Source: Competibacter_A sp037045685 (GTDB lineage: Bacteria > Pseudomonadota > Gammaproteobacteria > Competibacterales > Competibacteraceae). From it: DNA of 64,000 nt. Shown here piece after piece: positions 55,426 through 64,000 of this stretch (the stretch's first letter is position 1; every line of letters starts with the position of its first letter). The translations under genes and the position numbers were made by a program. The notes under the pieces are model-generated. The model made no database searches and was not told where the DNA came from. It saw only the letters and a program-made list of their open reading frames with translations. Where the stretch lies: the NCBI GenBank assembly GCA_037045685.1, contig JBAOII010000001.1, forward strand, positions 54,505 to 118,504, in the 5' to 3' direction.

Positions 55426-55758
55426 ATGCCCATCACCGTCAACGGCGTCGAGATCACCGACGCCGCGATTCGCGCCGAGATGCAGCATCACCCGGCACCG
55501 TCGCGAGAGATCGCCGAATATTCGGCGAAACTGGCGCTGGTCGCCAAGCAATTGCTGTTGCAAGAAGCCGCCCGGCTGAAGATCGCCGATGTTGACGAGG
55601 ACGCGCGGATCGCGGCGCTGATCGAGCGCGAAGCCGCGACCGATCCGAGCGACAATAGCCGGCACCGCGCCATCAGCCGATATCTATCGCAGCTGATGGC
55701 GCGCGCCACCGTCGGCGGTATCGATCTCATGGGCGCCGATTCGCCGCTCGCGCGATAG
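55426..55758 (+). CDS. NarC-like parvulin protein lacking the PPIase domain
   Basis: A 110-residue protein. Its first ~70 residues (MPITVNGVEITDAAIRAEMQ, HHPAP, LLLQEAARLKI) match the N-terminal helical part of the PpiC/NarC peptidyl-prolyl isomerases that often follow narI. Its last ~28 residues (AISRYLSQLMARATVGGIDL, GADSPL) match the C-terminal end of the same proteins. The ~100-residue parvulin catalytic domain normally in between is absent, with no stop or frameshift at the join. So it should not be an isomerase; it may keep a chaperone function for NarGHI assembly. GGAG precedes the ATG. Confidence 0.7.
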   Translation: MPITVNGVEITDAAIRAEMQHHPAPSREIAEYSAKLALVAKQLLLQEAARLKIADVDEDARIAALIEREAATDPSDNSRHRAISRYLSQLMARATVGGIDLMGADSPLAR

Positions 55759-55765
55759 CTGCGGG

Positions 55766-56293
55766 ATGAAGGTTCTCGGTATCACCGGCTGGAGCGGCTG
55801 CGGTAAGACCACCCTCATCGTCGCCCTCATTCCCCGCCTGCGGGCGCTGGGGCTGGCCGTATCCACCCTCAAGCACGCTCATCACGATGTCGATTTGGAC
55901 ACGCCCGGCAAGGACACCTTCCGCCATCGCGAGGCCGGTGCCCACGAGGTGATTCTGGCGACCGGTCGGCGCTGGGCGCTGTTGCGCGAACTGCGCGACG
56001 AGCCGGAACCCGCCCTGCCGGAATTGCTGGCTCGCCTGCAACCGGTCGATCTGGTGCTGGTCGAAGGCTGGAAAGCCGGCGTTTATCCCAAGCTGGAGGT
56101 TTGGCGACCCGGTGCCGGAGACCAGCATCCGCGCTTCCCCGTCGATCCCACCATCATCGCTGTCGCCAGCGATCCGCCGCTCGATCCCGCGCGGCACGGC
56201 CGGCCCAGCTTGCCGGTGCTGCCGTTGGCGGATACGAGCAGCATCGTGGAATTCATCGTCCGGTTTATCCGCGATACTGAACCCGTCCTTTGA
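55766..56293 (+). CDS. mobB: Molybdopterin-guanine dinucleotide biosynthesis protein MobB
   Basis: A 175-residue GTP-binding protein. Walker A is GWSGCGKTT (8-16), followed by the family-typical STLKHAHHDVDLDTPGKDT, FRHREAGAHEVILATG and DLVLVEGWKAGVYPKLEVWR. MobB assists attachment of GMP to molybdopterin, forming the bis-MGD cofactor of NarG. It starts seven bases behind the parvulin-like gene and continues the nar operon. The MobA partner is not in this window. Confidence 0.92.
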   Translation: MKVLGITGWSGCGKTTLIVALIPRLRALGLAVSTLKHAHHDVDLDTPGKDTFRHREAGAHEVILATGRRWALLRELRDEPEPALPELLARLQPVDLVLVEGWKAGVYPKLEVWRPGAGDQHPRFPVDPTIIAVASDPPLDPARHGRPSLPVLPLADTSSIVEFIVRFIRDTEPVL

Positions 56294-56306
56294 CACGAGG
56301 TTTACC

Positions 56307-57581
56307 ATGTCCGACTGTTGCGGCGGCAGCGATCGTTTGCTGACGCTATCCGAAGCCGTCGATGCCGCCCTCCGTTCCATCCAGCCGATTCGCGGAATCC
56401 GAGACCGTACCCTTGCTGGACGCCTACGGTCGGGTGCTGGCCGCCGACCTGATGGCGCGGTTGGACGTGCCGCCCCACGATAATTCCGCGATGGACGGTT
56501 TTGCGCTGTATCGGGCCGATTTGAAGCCGGATCGGCCGACCCGCTTGCCGGTGGTCGGTCAGTCCTTGGCCGGCCATCCGTATCCGAACCCGGTCCCGCG
56601 CGGCGCGGCGATCCGAATCACCACGGGCGCTGTGCTGCCAGACGGACCGGATGCGGTGGTGATGCAGGAGCAATGTCGGATCGCCCCCGATGAAAGCTGG
56701 ATCGAGATCGATGCCGGATACGTCGCCGGCGCGACTCAAAGCTCGGCGAGAATATTCGACGGCGCGGCGAGGACGTGCGCGCCGGGAACGGTGCTGCTGC
56801 CGCATGGCTTGCGGCTGCGCCCGCAGGATGTGGCGCTGGCGGCGGGGCAGGGCATCGCCGCGCTGGAGGTGGTGCGCCGGCCGCGCGTGGCGGTGGCCTC
56901 GACCGGCGATGAGCTATATGCACCTGGAGTGCAATTACCAACGGGTGCTATTTACGAATCGAACCGCTACACTCTGATCGGCCTGTTGCGGCGATTGGGC
57001 TGCGTGGTGACCGATTTGGGCATACTGCGCGACGAGCGGGATGCGATACTCCCGGCACTGAGGGATGCCGCGACGACTCACGATGTGTTGCTGACCTCCG
57101 GCGGCGTGTCGGTCGGCACGGCGGATCTGGTCAAGGACGTGATCGCGGAACTGGGGAACATCGAGTTCTGGCGGCTCGCGGTCAAACCGGGCAAGCCGGT
57201 AACCTTTCGGCTGGATCGAGTAATTGCATAGTATTGGGCCTGCCCGGCAATCCTGTGTCGGTGGCGGTAGCGTTCCTGATGCTCGCCCGGCCGTTGCTGC
57301 TGAAACTGATGGGCGCGGAGTCCGCCGAACCGCTGCGAATGCGGGCAACGGCGGATTTTCAGTTCCGGCGCAAGCCGGGCCGCCGCGAGTGGCTGCGGGC
57401 GCGGCTTCATCGAAATCCAGATGGTAAACAGGTTGTTAGCATCTACCATACCCACAGCTCCGGGGCGCTGTCGTCGCTGTCTTGGGCCGATGGACTGGTT
57501 GAGCTACCGGAACACTGCGCGGGTGTTGCGCCGGGCGATGTGGTTGAGTACTTGCCCTTTAGCGAGCTGGGAGTGGGCTAG
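56307..57581 (+). CDS. moeA: Molybdopterin molybdenumtransferase MoeA (frameshifts as read)
   Basis: A 423-residue protein when one extra base near 56390 and two extra bases near 57226 are discounted. The family start TLSEAVDAALRSI is followed by ETVPLLDAYGRVLA and the active-site stretch DVPPHDNSAMDGFAL. RITTGAVLPDGPDAVVMQE and the MoCF-domain LLTSGGVSVGTADLVKD follow, and the closing GLPGNPVSV lies after the second break. MoeA inserts molybdenum into adenylylated molybdopterin. It is the last gene of the nar/moco operon before the IS4-type element. At the second site the frame as read stops at TAG just before GLPGNP. Confidence 0.92.
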
Positions 57582-57724
57582 CCAGCTCAGTCGAGCAGTT
57601 CAAAATGAACCAAGATGAGCAGCCCCAAGTTGCTTTTCTGGCCCATCGATTCAACGAATGTGTCACTCAAGGTCAGTTGTGGCTTTAGTGTTGTTTGTAT
57701 CTCCCCGATTTAAAGCTCTCGGGC

Positions 57725-58924
57725 CTCACCACCTATCAGTTTCTCATTGCTGGGCAGATGCGATAGAAGGGCGGTAAGGGTTGTTGCATTTGGAGCCGCC
57801 GCTGGAGCGCGCGCAGACCGCGCTTGAACCAGGAGACGGCACTCCGAGCCAGTTTTTTAAAGGTCCAATGGTCGGGGTCCGTTTGCTCTTGAGTTTTTTT
57901 TCCAACGGCGTCGGGTGATCGCGGGCCTCCTCTTGCCCGACGCGCACGCACCAGTGCATGGCGAGGGCCATGATCACCAGCAGGCGATCGAGCCGATCGG
58001 CGGCACGGAGCCGCGTGTCTTCGAGTTGAAAACCGCGACTCTTGAAGTCGGAGAACATCGGTTCGATGCCCCAGCGACTGGCGTAATCCCGCACGGTCGC
58101 CCGACTCGGCGGGTCGTTCATCGCGATGATCCACGGTTCCGGGTGTCCCGCCTCATGCAGAATCCCCAGGTTCGTCGGCACGCTCCGGTTGAACAACCGC
58201 ACCTTCGGCAGATAGCGCTCGGTATCGCCGGCGGCGAGTTCCCCGGTGGTCACGATGTCCCCAAACCCCGGATCGACGGTCGGATTCCCTTTCAACCGCA
58301 ACCGGTAATGCCAGTTCGGCTGCGCGTGCAACCACTCGAACAAAGCCACCGAGGGATAGAAGCGATCCGCCAGCAACAGGACCTCGGCACCAGCCGGGAG
58401 CCAGTCCCGAACCCGCTCCAGCAGGCGCTGCTGGGCGTCGAAGCCCGGATTGGCCGGGCCGGCTTCCACCGCCCACGCCAGCGGTACGGCCCGATCTCCG
58501 ACCCCGAGACCGACCATCAAGATCGCAAAGCGGTCCCCCAGATCGGTTTGGTCCAGACTGAGAATCGCCGTTTGCCCGTGCTGGCCCGCCGCCGCCAGCG
58601 CTTGGCGCGCCCAGGGTTCCAGCAATTCCGCGCCGGACAGCAACGGATTCTTGAGCAACCGCCGCAGCCACTGCTCGCGCATGTCCTGCCGTCCCGTGTC
58701 CAGCGGCAACAGATTCGCCAGATCCACGGTGTTCGGGGTCCGCGCTTCGAGGATCGCCCCCACCGCCAAGGCCACCTTCGTCACCACGGTCTTGCGCAAC
58801 GTCGGGTGAGCTTCGCGCAACCCTCGTTCGATTTCAGTCACCATCCGCCGAACCGTTCCCATCCGCCTCTCCGATCTCCGGTAAACTCGCCTTATAGCCT
58901 AACTCAGAACTGATAGGTGTTAAG
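57725..58924 (-). mobile_element. IS4-family insertion sequence with 10-bp target duplication
   Basis: The element is exactly 1200 bp. It is flanked by the direct repeat GCTCTCGGGC at 57715-57724 and 58925-58934, a 10-bp duplication as expected for IS4-type elements. The ends are inverted repeats: left CTCACCACCTATCAGTTTCT, right (read inward) CTTAACACCTATCAGTTCTG, with CACCTATCAGTT identical. It inserted in the spacer behind moeA and does not appear to break a gene. The intact duplication indicates a simple, fairly recent insertion. Confidence 0.9.
57736..58862 (-). CDS. IS4-family transposase (frame change at a poly-A run)
   Basis: A 375-residue DDE transposase if read through a -1 frame change. 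Catalytic pieces are the first Asp in ILSLDQTDLGDR (~118), the second in LLADRFYPSVALFEW (~178) and the Glu in YASRWGIEPMFSDFKSRGFQ (the YREK-like region, ~275). The zero frame ends in an unrelated tail after PLEKK. In the -1 frame the sequence continues with WTFKKLARSAVSWFKRGLRA and ends PLPPFYRICPAMRN, the usual C-terminus. The change sits in an A-run (T-run on the plus strand at ~57895-57901). That is either a homopolymer error, an inactivating mutation or programmed -1 slippage. Confidence 0.85.
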
Positions 58925-59123
58925 GCTCTCGGGCACGAAAAATGCGCTTGGCACGGTATATGAATTTCTGCGACTTCAATTGAGCCCCTAGATCTGTTTT
59001 GCCTGTTCAAGGTTGGCGAGAGGATTGAAAGTAACAGACGATGCGAACATCAGAGTGTTTTGCAGGGCGGTAGCGTGCCTTGATCCCGGCTAGAAGGTTT
59101 AATCCACGGAACCCCCAAGTCCC

Positions 59124-59997
59124 ATGCGTAACGCCCTGACGGTCGATGTCGAGGATTATTTTCACGTTGCCGCCTTTGCCCGGCAGATTGATCCCGCGAC
59201 CTGGGACAACTTTCCGCTCCGTGTCGAACGCAATACGCGGCGGCTGTTGGATTTGTTCGCCGAACAGGACATTCGCGCGACGTTCTTCGTGCTGGGTTGG
59301 GTGGCCGAGCGCTGTCCCGACCTGGTGCGGGCGATTGCGGAACAGGGGCATGAGGTGGCCTGTCACGGTTACTCGCATCAACTGATCTACGGGCAGACCC
59401 CCGCTGTTTTCCGGGAGGAGACGGTTCGCGCCAAGGCTTGTTTGGAGGATCAGGCGCAATGTCCGGTGTTGGGCTACCGGGCGGCCAGTTACTCCATCAC
59501 CAAGCGCTCGCTGTGGGCGCTCGACATCCTGGCTGAACTGGGGTTTGCCTACGATTCGAGCATCTTTCCGGTCCATCACGACCGCTACGGCATTCCCGGT
59601 AGTCCCCGCTGGCCCTATCGGATTGATACAGACGGTGGTTCCCTCATCGAATTTCCCCCATCGACCCTGGCGGTCGGCGGTCACCGCTTGCCCGTGGCGG
59701 GTGGCGGTTATTTCCGGATTTATCCGTATCAACTGACCCGCTTCGCGCTGTCCCGGATCAATCGAGTGGAAGGACGCCCGTTCATCTTTTATCTGCATCC
59801 CGTGGGAGATCGATCCGGAACAACCCCGCATTCGTGCGAGCTGGTTGTCCACATTTCGCCACTATACGAATTTGAGCCGGTGCGAGGAGCGGCTACGTCG
59901 GTTGTTGGGGGATTTCAGGTTCGTACCGGCTGGGGAAGTGCTGGAGAAAATATCCATTTCAGATGGTCAATGCAGTTCAAATTTGAACGCACAATAG
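59124..59997 (+). CDS. XrtA-type polysaccharide deacetylase (one frameshift as read)
   Basis: A 290-residue carbohydrate esterase 4 protein when one extra base near 59802 is discounted. MRNALTVDVEDYFHVAAFAR is the family start with the catalytic/metal Asp pair. Then RATFFVLGWVAER, EVACHGYSHQLIY (His metal ligands), GYRAASYSITKRSLWALD and, near the end, FIFYLHPWEIDPEQPR and the DUF3473 tail FRHYTNLSRCEERLRRLL. This subtype sits in exosortase A (PEP-CTERM) exopolysaccharide clusters, deacetylating or trimming the polymer. As read, the DUF3473 tail is replaced by a run-on to 60011. Confidence 0.87.
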
Positions 59998-60039
59998 ACC
60001 GGCGCTTTTAAAATGTTCTCGAATATAGGGGGTTCGTGA

Positions 60040-61293
60040 ATGCAACAAAAGGATAAGAGTTTTACCAAAGCGTCTTGTCGTTCCTGCGGAACGCAGTTAG
60101 AGCATACTTTCGTAGACCTTGGCATGTCGCCGCTCTGCGAGAGCTACGTCAGTCGCGAAGGGCTGAATCAGATGGAGCCCTTTTATCCTCTTCACGTTTA
60201 TGTCTGTCACAACTGTTTTCTCGTGCAGTTGGAGGAATATGTAAAAGTTGAGGACATATTCAGCGAGTATGCTTATTTCTCTTCCTATTCGGATAGTTGG
60301 CTGGAACATGCAAAAAACTATACGGATATGATCGTGGCACGGCTGAATCTCAATCAGCAAAGCAAGGTTATGGAATTGGCCAGCAACGATGGTTATTTGC
60401 TTCAGTACTTCGTCAAAAAAGGCATTCCGGTGTTAGGGGTGGAACCCGCCGCCAACGTGGCGGTTGTCGCGGAGCAGAAGGGGGTACCCACCGTTGTCAA
60501 GTTTTTCGGGAGATCGACAGCGCGAGAACTGGCCACCGAGTTCGGCAAGGCCGATCTCATCATTGGCAACAACGTACTGGCGCAAGTGCCCGATCTGAAT
60601 GATTTCGTGGGGGGGATGAAAATCGCTCTCAAGTTGGAAGGCGTGATTACCCTTGAATTTCCCCATTTGTTGCAATTGATAAATCAGAATCAGTTCGACA
60701 CCATCTATCACGAGCACTTTTCGTACTTTTCGCTGGTCGCGGTAGAGAAAATATTCGCCAGACATGATCTGCGCTTGTTCGATGTCGAGGAGCTGCCGAC
60801 CCATGGTGGATCGCTCAGGGTTTATGCCTGCCATACTGAGGATGCGACCAAGCCAGTTAGCAAGCAGGTAACTGAATTGAGGAACAGGGAAGAGAACGCG
60901 GGCCTTTATCAGATCGATCATTACTTTAATTTTGGCGAACAAGTCAAGGAAACCAAGCGAAAACTGTTGGAGTTTCTCATCAAAGCCAAACGGAAGGGAA
61001 GGTCAATTGTGGGATATGGGGCGCCAGGGAAAGGCAATACGCTGTTGAACTATTGTGGTATCCGTACCGATTTCATCGACTATACAGTTGATCGCAACCC
61101 CTACAAGCAGGGCAAATTCCTGCCGGGTACCCACATACCCATCCACGACCCACAAAAAATTATGGAGACAAGGCCTGATTATGTGTTGATTCTGCCTTGG
61201 AATTTTAAGGATGAAATCATGGAGCAAATGAAAGGTATTCGGGAGTGGGGTGGTAAATTTTTGATACCAATTCCTGAGGTCAAGGTTATATAG
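60040..61293 (+). CDS. Sugar C-methyltransferase, NDP-hexose type
   Basis: A 417-residue SAM-dependent methyltransferase of the TylCIII/NovU/TcaB9 type. The N-terminal zinc-binding domain has CRSCG and CHNC pairs (~14-17 and ~56-59). The SAM domain has VMELASNDGYLLQYF and GVEPAANVA, then LIIGNNVLAQVPDLNDF and EFPHLLQLI followed by TIYHEHFSYFS with the catalytic His/Tyr region. The C-terminal domain includes IVGYGAPGKGNTLLNY. Such enzymes methylate C3 (or C5) of nucleotide-linked keto-sugars, giving branched-chain deoxysugars. With the next three genes it forms a sugar-nucleotide module. Base composition is less GC-rich than in the nar region. Confidence 0.87.
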   Translation: MQQKDKSFTKASCRSCGTQLEHTFVDLGMSPLCESYVSREGLNQMEPFYPLHVYVCHNCFLVQLEEYVKVEDIFSEYAYFSSYSDSWLEHAKNYTDMIVARLNLNQQSKVMELASNDGYLLQYFVKKGIPVLGVEPAANVAVVAEQKGVPTVVKFFGRSTARELATEFGKADLIIGNNVLAQVPDLNDFVGGMKIALKLEGVITLEFPHLLQLINQNQFDTIYHEHFSYFSLVAVEKIFARHDLRLFDVEELPTHGGSLRVYACHTEDATKPVSKQVTELRNREENAGLYQIDHYFNFGEQVKETKRKLLEFLIKAKRKGRSIVGYGAPGKGNTLLNYCGIRTDFIDYTVDRNPYKQGKFLPGTHIPIHDPQKIMETRPDYVLILPWNFKDEIMEQMKGIREWGGKFLIPIPEVKVI

Positions 61294-61373
61294 CCTCCGG
61301 TACTTTTTAAGTACCGTAGACGCATATATCGCTTCCAATCTTTTTGAACCAATTTTTTGAATAAAACCAAACC

Positions 61374-62414
61374 ATGAAAATTCTGATTACTGGTACGGAA
61401 GGTTATATTGGTTCGCGCATGGCACCTATCCTTGCTGCAGGTGGCCACGATATTGCTGGACTCGATATCGGTTTTTATCGTGACGGCTGTTTGTATCTTG
61501 ACCCTGTTAATATGTCAACTGCGCCACGAACGATCTACAAAGACCTGCGCACACTAACACCACAAGACTTTGAGGGTTTTGATGCGGTCGTGCATTTGGC
61601 CGAGCTGTCGAACGATCCGCTCGGCCAGAATCGACCAGAGGTTACGTTCAAAATAAATCACGAAGGTTCGTTGCGTATCGCTAAAGCCGCCAAGCAGGCG
61701 GGTGTAAAACGTTTCGTTTATGCCTCGTCTTGCAGTGTTTATGGGTTGGGTGTTGGTGATGATTTTCTCGATGAAACATCGCCAATCAATCCACAGACTA
61801 CATACGCGCAGTGTAAGGTCAACGTGGAGCGAGACGTAAAAGAGCTAGCTGATGGTAGCTTCTGCGTCACATTTTTACGTAATGCGACTGCTTATGGTCC
61901 TTCGCCGCGCATGCGCTTCGACATTGTGTTAAACGACCTGTGTGCACTAGCATGGACGACGAAAAGAATAGCCATGGTGAGCGATGGAAGCCCGTGGCGA
62001 CCAATCGTACATATCGAGGATATTATTGAGGCATTCCGGTGTGCGCTCGAAGCACCCATCAACACCGTTAACGGCGAGATATTCAATGTTGGCGCCACCA
62101 GTGAGAACTACCGAATACGTGAGATCGCTGCTATCGTCGCTGAAGTGTTTCCAGGATGTGAAGTCTCGGCTGGCCCGCCGAGCGGGGATAACCGCAGTTA
62201 CCGGGTGTCTTTTGATAAGATCAGTAAGAAATTACCAGGTTTTATTTGTCGCCAAACAGCGAAGATGGGTGCCGAGGAGTTGCGTCGGATTTTCGAGCGC
62301 GTCGAGTTTGGGAGCAGAGAGTACGAGTTTCGCTCGTTCACTCGGCTTAAGCAGTTAAAATACCTGCAACGAACCGGACAGATCGATGACGATCTTTTTT
62401 GGAGGGGAGTATGA
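61374..62414 (+). CDS. NAD-dependent sugar epimerase/dehydratase (extended SDR)
   Basis: A 346-residue extended short-chain dehydrogenase. The nucleotide-binding glycines are in ITGTEGYIGS (5-14). The acidic pocket residue is in AGLDIG. VVHLAELSNDPLG and VYASSCSVYG precede the catalytic YAQCK (Tyr-X3-Lys, ~143-147). RNATAYGPSPRMRFD and HIEDIIEAFRCAL complete the fold. It probably oxidises, epimerises or dehydrates an NDP-hexose; which one cannot be fixed. There is no clear Shine-Dalgarno sequence before the ATG. Confidence 0.87.
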   Translation: MKILITGTEGYIGSRMAPILAAGGHDIAGLDIGFYRDGCLYLDPVNMSTAPRTIYKDLRTLTPQDFEGFDAVVHLAELSNDPLGQNRPEVTFKINHEGSLRIAKAAKQAGVKRFVYASSCSVYGLGVGDDFLDETSPINPQTTYAQCKVNVERDVKELADGSFCVTFLRNATAYGPSPRMRFDIVLNDLCALAWTTKRIAMVSDGSPWRPIVHIEDIIEAFRCALEAPINTVNGEIFNVGATSENYRIREIAAIVAEVFPGCEVSAGPPSGDNRSYRVSFDKISKKLPGFICRQTAKMGAEELRRIFERVEFGSREYEFRSFTRLKQLKYLQRTGQIDDDLFWRGV

Positions 62415-62472
62415 GATTTATTTCGATGATATTATTAATGTGCTTCTATAACAATCGTCGTGCAGGCTGAAC

Positions 62473-63252
62473 ATGAAGGTGGTGCTTTTTTGCGGTGGGC
62501 TCGGGACTAGGTTGCGCGAGCATTCGGACACAATTCCAAAGCCGCTAGTCAACGTTGGTTACCGGCCGATTCTATGGCACCTTATGCGCTACTATGCGCA
62601 TTTTGGTCACAAAGACTTCATTCTTTGTCTTGGCTACCGTGGTGATTTTATTCGCGAATATTTCCTGAACTTCCGAGAAGAGATGACAACCGATTTTGTG
62701 ATGTCCGACGGCGGTCGAATGATCGAGCTGCTCGACAACCAAGGCACGGACGATTGGCGGATTACCTTCGTGGAGACTGGCATGCACTCGAATCTTGGCC
62801 AGCGGCTGATGCGAGTGCGCCACCTGCTGCAGAATGAGAGCATGTTTCTTGCAAATTACTCCGACGGTCTCAGTGATCTTCCCCTCGATGATTATATTGC
62901 TCAAGTTCAGTCGCGCGATGTGATCGCTAGCCTTCTTGCCGTACGCCCTTCACAGAGTTTCCATGCCGTTCGCACGGACGAAGATGGATTCGTAACCGAC
63001 CTCGAAGAAGTAAGTAAATCCGACTATTGGATCAATGCCGGTTTTTTCTGCCTGCGCCAGGATATCTTTGATTACATGCGCGACGGTGAGGAACTAGTAC
63101 TCGAACCCTTCCGTCGGCTCATCGCGCAGCGCCAGCTCTTTACCCTCAAGTATCCCGGCTTCTGGGCTGCCATGGATACTTTCAAGGACAAGATCATGCT
63201 CGACCGCATGGAAGCGCGCGGCGATTGCCCGTGGATGGTGTGGAAACGATAG
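62473..63252 (+). CDS. Glucose-1-phosphate nucleotidyltransferase, RfbF-like
   Basis: A 259-residue nucleotidyltransferase. The activator loop is FCGGLGTRLREHSDTIPKPL, with KPL binding the sugar phosphate. Then RPILWHLMRYYAHFG and DFILCLGYRGDFIREYF follow, the latter typical of glucose-1-phosphate cytidylyltransferases. The metal-binding Asp is in LANYSDGLSDLPLDD, and INAGFFCLRQDIFDY and GFWAAMDTFKDK are late. CDP-glucose from RfbF feeds dideoxy- and branched-sugar pathways, which suits the methyltransferase and epimerase upstream. A related NDP-sugar specificity cannot be excluded. Confidence 0.87.
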   Translation: MKVVLFCGGLGTRLREHSDTIPKPLVNVGYRPILWHLMRYYAHFGHKDFILCLGYRGDFIREYFLNFREEMTTDFVMSDGGRMIELLDNQGTDDWRITFVETGMHSNLGQRLMRVRHLLQNESMFLANYSDGLSDLPLDDYIAQVQSRDVIASLLAVRPSQSFHAVRTDEDGFVTDLEEVSKSDYWINAGFFCLRQDIFDYMRDGEELVLEPFRRLIAQRQLFTLKYPGFWAAMDTFKDKIMLDRMEARGDCPWMVWKR

Positions 63253-63343
63253 ATATGTAGGCTGAAAATTTGCTCCGGCAATTTTCTTGAATCGGTCTTG
63301 CGCGGTGACGCGAAAGCGCTCTGGTAGGCAAAAGTAAGTCATG

Positions 63344-63995
63344 ATGAGACTCCAGCTTCAAGCTCTGTCCCGGAGAACCGTTTCGGTTGCTCTGCATAGG
63401 GGCACACAGCGATGATCTGGAGATCGGGTGCGGCGGTACCATCCTGACGTGGCTAACTTCAATGCCGGCGGTTGAAATCACTTGGGTTGTTCTCAGCGCG
63501 CGCGCCGAACGGGGTACAGAGGCACGCAACAGTGCCGATGCACTGCTGCAACACTCTACACGGTCACACATCGTACTTGGGGAGTTTGACGATGGATTCA
63601 TGCCGGCCCAATACCGGGAAATTAAGGCTTTTTTCGAGGGGTTGAAACAGGGAGATGAGCCAGACATTATCATGACCCACTGGCTTCAGGACCGCCATCA
63701 GGATCACCGACTCGCAGCCGAACTAACCTGGAATACTTGGCGTAGCCATCTTATTCTCGAATACGAGATACCAAAGTATGAAGGCGATCTTGCGCAGCCT
63801 AACGCATATATGCCGGTTTCCGAGCATCTGGCGCGATCCAAGGTGATGCATCTCGAGCGCCACTTCGCCTCGCAACGGAGCAAAGACTGGTTTCTAGCGG
63901 ATAACTTCTATGCTTTGATGCGCTTGCGTGGGCTGGAATGTCGCGCGGCCAGTGGCTTCGCCGAGGCGTTCCATGCGCGCAAATTCATACTGTAA
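63344..63995 (+). CDS. PIG-L/LmbE-family deacetylase (one frameshift as read)
   Basis: A 216-residue protein if it starts at ATG 63344 (MRLQLQALSRRTVSV) and one extra base near 63389 is discounted; without that, only a weak TTG start remains at 63387. The zinc motif is GAHSDDLEIGCGG (His-X2-Asp-Asp), and HQDHRLAAEL supplies the second His pair. ARAERGTEARNSADALLQ and ILEYEIPKYEGDL are also family-like. Such enzymes remove N-acetyl groups from sugars or glycolipid precursors. It closes the sugar-modification set and ends five bases before the window edge. Confidence 0.82.
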
Positions 63996-64000
63996 TTTCA

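Noticed and set aside
48399..57581. nar/moeA genes as true pseudogenes
   Set aside because: All segments between breaks are intact, conserved and free of stops; genuine decay would leave substitutions and deletions too.
59007..59852. 281-codon minus-strand frame over the deacetylase
   Set aside because: The plus strand has clear carbohydrate-esterase-4 motifs; the minus frame has no recognisable motif.

Overview
The window looks like a chromosomal piece of a GC-rich Gram-negative bacterium, most likely a gammaproteobacterium. It carries a membrane-bound nitrate reductase operon with molybdenum-cofactor genes and a fused fructose PTS. It also has a phosphofructokinase, a D-lactate dehydrogenase and a large sugar-ABC locus. 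This sugar-fermenting, nitrate-respiring mix would suit a glycogen-accumulating Competibacter-like lineage, but that placement is inference. I saw no rRNA, tRNA or CRISPR array.

Layout. 1-5191: a truncated membrane protein, an alpha/beta hydrolase and a periplasmic-adaptor/permease/ATPase exporter. 5192-8920: an accessory patch with tandem hairpins, a HEAT-like gene, an IS110/IS1111-type element, a 200-bp repeat present twice, two tumE-like remnants, a toxin-antitoxin pair and two attC-like hairpins. 8922-11351: a zinc alcohol dehydrogenase, ldhA and a small conserved ORF. 11539-16923: fruB-fruK-fruA on the minus strand. 17281-21081: a 1266-residue nuclease-STAND NTPase gene in lower-GC DNA, followed by an AT-rich gap and a beheaded gene remnant. 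21703-27135: PhoX phosphatase, a DUF4239-like membrane protein coupled to a phosphofructokinase, and a transglutaminase-like protein. 27186-39792: a 12.6-kb minus-strand sugar-uptake locus (porin, four binding proteins, two ATPases, two permeases, one PfkB kinase), followed by a divergent LacI-type regulator. 41307-43712: thioesterase, Tat-exported FAD oxidoreductase and HdeA-like protein. 44154-57581: narK-narK-narGHJI, a parvulin-like remnant, mobB and moeA behind an FNR-type promoter. 57725-58924: a complete IS4-type element with a 10-bp target duplication. 59124-63995: exopolysaccharide and sugar-nucleotide genes.

How the parts fit. A LacI-type operator (TTGTAATCGwTTACAA) occurs upstream of fruB, upstream of the porin/ABC locus and upstream of the regulator gene, so one regulator probably couples both sugar-uptake routes. 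Imported sugar would be phosphorylated by FruB/FruA/FruK or the PfkB kinase and enter glycolysis. Electrons could then go to lactate (ldhA) or to nitrate (narGHI), whose cofactor needs mobB/moeA.

The best candidate for an undescribed system is the nuclease-STAND gene, which has the architecture of Avs-like antiphage sensors. A second pattern to treat with care is that at least 17 single-base insertions, all in the same direction, break otherwise well-conserved genes. They are more likely sequence errors than biology. Affected genes are annotated here across their frameshifts.
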